Origin: Lachnospiraceae bacterium
GTDB taxonomy: Bacteria; Bacillota_A; Clostridia; Lachnospirales; Lachnospiraceae
Direction: 5' to 3'
Length of the DNA: 6,223 nt
Assembly: GCA_017464045.1 (NCBI GenBank)
Contig: JAFUEG010000045.1
Span: 1-6,223 of the forward strand
The notes below the pieces were generated by a model. That model saw only the letters and a program-made list of their open reading frames with translations, did not search any database and was not told where the DNA came from. The translations under genes and the position numbers were made by a program. Positions 5,510-6,223 of the stretch are shown here, piece after piece. Positions within the stretch are counted from its first letter, which is position 1; every line of letters starts with the position of its first letter.

Positions 5510-6223
5510 CTATCTCACAACCACCTGGTTCTTTCCGTTAGCCTTTGCCTCATAAAGGGCGGCGTCTACTCTCATGGTAAGTGAGTCTGACTTTTCACCG
5601 TTTATGTACTCGGTTACACCGAGGCTCATGGTCTGATGTCCGGCGAGTGGGAACTCCTTATCAGAGAAGTTCTTTAACAAGTTTTTTGCGATTTCACTTG
5701 CTTTATCAACTGCAATCTGTGGCAAAAGAATCATGAATTCCTCTCCGCCCCAGCGTCCGATATCACCTTCTACCCCGCATTCCTTTAAGGTATCCCTAAG
5801 GACATTTGCAAGTCCGATAATTACATTATCGCCTTCCTTATGTCCATGAATATCATTTACCTTTTTGAAGTTATCGAGATCTATCATGATAAGACTGACC
5901 TTCTCGTTATTATCAGCATTTTCTCTTACACATGCGCTGATTCTTCGCTGTATCTCACCACGGTTAAAAAGCTTAGTCATAGCATCTGAAATTGCTGCTA
6001 TCTCGAGCTTTCTGTTGGCCTCCTCCATCTCGGCAGTTGCCGCATTGATAAAGGTGGTAAGTCGCTTGATCATATTAATCTTACCGCTCTTTTCCTCCTC
6101 GGAGAGCATATGATAAACTTCTCTGTCCTCATCTATATCACCCTCACGCATAGCAGCTACAACCAAGGTTACATTGTGATGGTTTACGAATTCTCCGGTT
6201 CTTAAGAATTCTCCTGAAGTAAA
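5510..6223 (-). CDS. Diguanylate cyclase (GGEEF domain), 5' partial, probable FIST sensor
   Basis: 237 residues are visible and the reading frame is open to the right edge, so the N-terminus is missing. The only in-frame starts near the edge (TTG at 6166, ATG for visible residue 25) lack a ribosome binding site. The C-terminal 165 residues are a GGDEF domain that makes cyclic di-GMP from two GTP: metal ligand D115 in MIDLDNFKKVND (113-124), N123 and D124, HGHKEGD (126-132), and the catalytic GRWGGEEF (156-163). The inhibitory RxxD site is absent: the equivalent positions are GVEG (150-153). Before it lies a helical, probably coiled-coil linker (about 50-95). The first 30 residues (FTSGEFLRTG, then NHHNVTLVVAAMREG) resemble the end of a FIST_C domain ('GE...LHN-T-T/V'), so the missing part is probably a FIST small-ligand sensor; this is inference. 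It converges with permease 2, and its terminator lies inside that gene. Confidence 0.9.
   Translation of the reverse strand, partial: FTSGEFLRTGEFVNHHNVTLVVAAMREGDIDEDREVYHMLSEEEKSGKINMIKRLTTFINAATAEMEEANRKLEIAAISDAMTKLFNRGEIQRRISACVRENADNNEKVSLIMIDLDNFKKVNDIHGHKEGDNVIIGLANVLRDTLKECGVEGDIGRWGGEEFMILLPQIAVDKASEIAKNLLKNFSDKEFPLAGHQTMSLGVTEYINGEKSDSLTMRVDAALYEAKANGKNQVVVR

Noticed and set aside
5498..5510. GATTT-TTC-AAATC mini-hairpin at the convergent stop codons as a bidirectional terminator
   Set aside because: A five-pair stem with one G-C pair and a three-base loop is too weak, and there is no T-run.
5367..5555. Plus-strand frame over the end of permease 2 as a possible frameshifted continuation of the permease
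   Set aside because: The product is rich in Cys, Tyr and Asn and not hydrophobic until a chance stretch antisense to the cyclase, so it does not supply the missing membrane helix.
6188..6214. Direct repeat GAATTCTCC, two copies 18 bases apart
   Set aside because: It lies in frame in the cyclase gene and encodes GEF-LRT-GEF, so it is explained by coding sequence of the likely FIST end. Two copies of nine bases are weak evidence for anything else.

Overview
The window looks like a chromosomal segment from an AT-rich low-GC Gram-positive bacterium of the class Clostridia, most likely Lachnospiraceae. The reasons are A/T-rich intergenic DNA, strong AGGAGG-type ribosome binding sites, a tgt-yajC pair of clostridial type, and an adjacent gene for a NifU/IscU-like protein. 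I recognise that protein from Clostridia, where it usually sits next to a 'GGGtGRT' protein gene. The family assignment is inference from sequence memory; no search was run.

Layout. Positions 1-2144 are a leftward (minus-strand) block read in the order tgt (tRNA-guanine transglycosylase, queuosine modification), yajC (Sec translocase accessory subunit), then a partial gene for the IscU-like scaffold protein that runs off the left edge. A good sigma-A type promoter precedes tgt. A second, weaker promoter candidate precedes yajC, and a perfect 9-bp inverted repeat separates yajC from the scaffold gene. Positions 2145-2310 are a divergent intergenic region with back-to-back promoters. Positions 2311-5499 are a rightward, visibly AT-richer block: a 90-residue protein of unknown function, a small ABC ATPase, and two different ABC-2 type membrane proteins, each with a large extracytoplasmic domain. 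Positions 5510-6223 carry a leftward, 5'-partial diguanylate cyclase with a GGEEF catalytic motif. Its visible N-terminus resembles the end of a FIST sensory domain.

The ATPase and two permeases very probably form one exporter (one nucleotide-binding subunit plus a heterodimer of membrane subunits). The gene layout recalls the Bacillus LnrLMN (YfiLMN) linearmycin-resistance transporter, but the substrate here is unknown. Three features make this cassette unusual. The ATPase lacks about 19 residues between Walker A and the Q-loop. Both permeases appear to end before the usual last membrane helix. The probable Rho-independent terminator of the converging diguanylate cyclase gene lies inside the 3' coding region of the second permease.

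The window holds no rRNA, tRNA, CRISPR array, transposase or recognisable riboswitch that I can see. The only non-coding stretches over 100 bases are 447-553, 905-1013 and 2145-2310, all described below.
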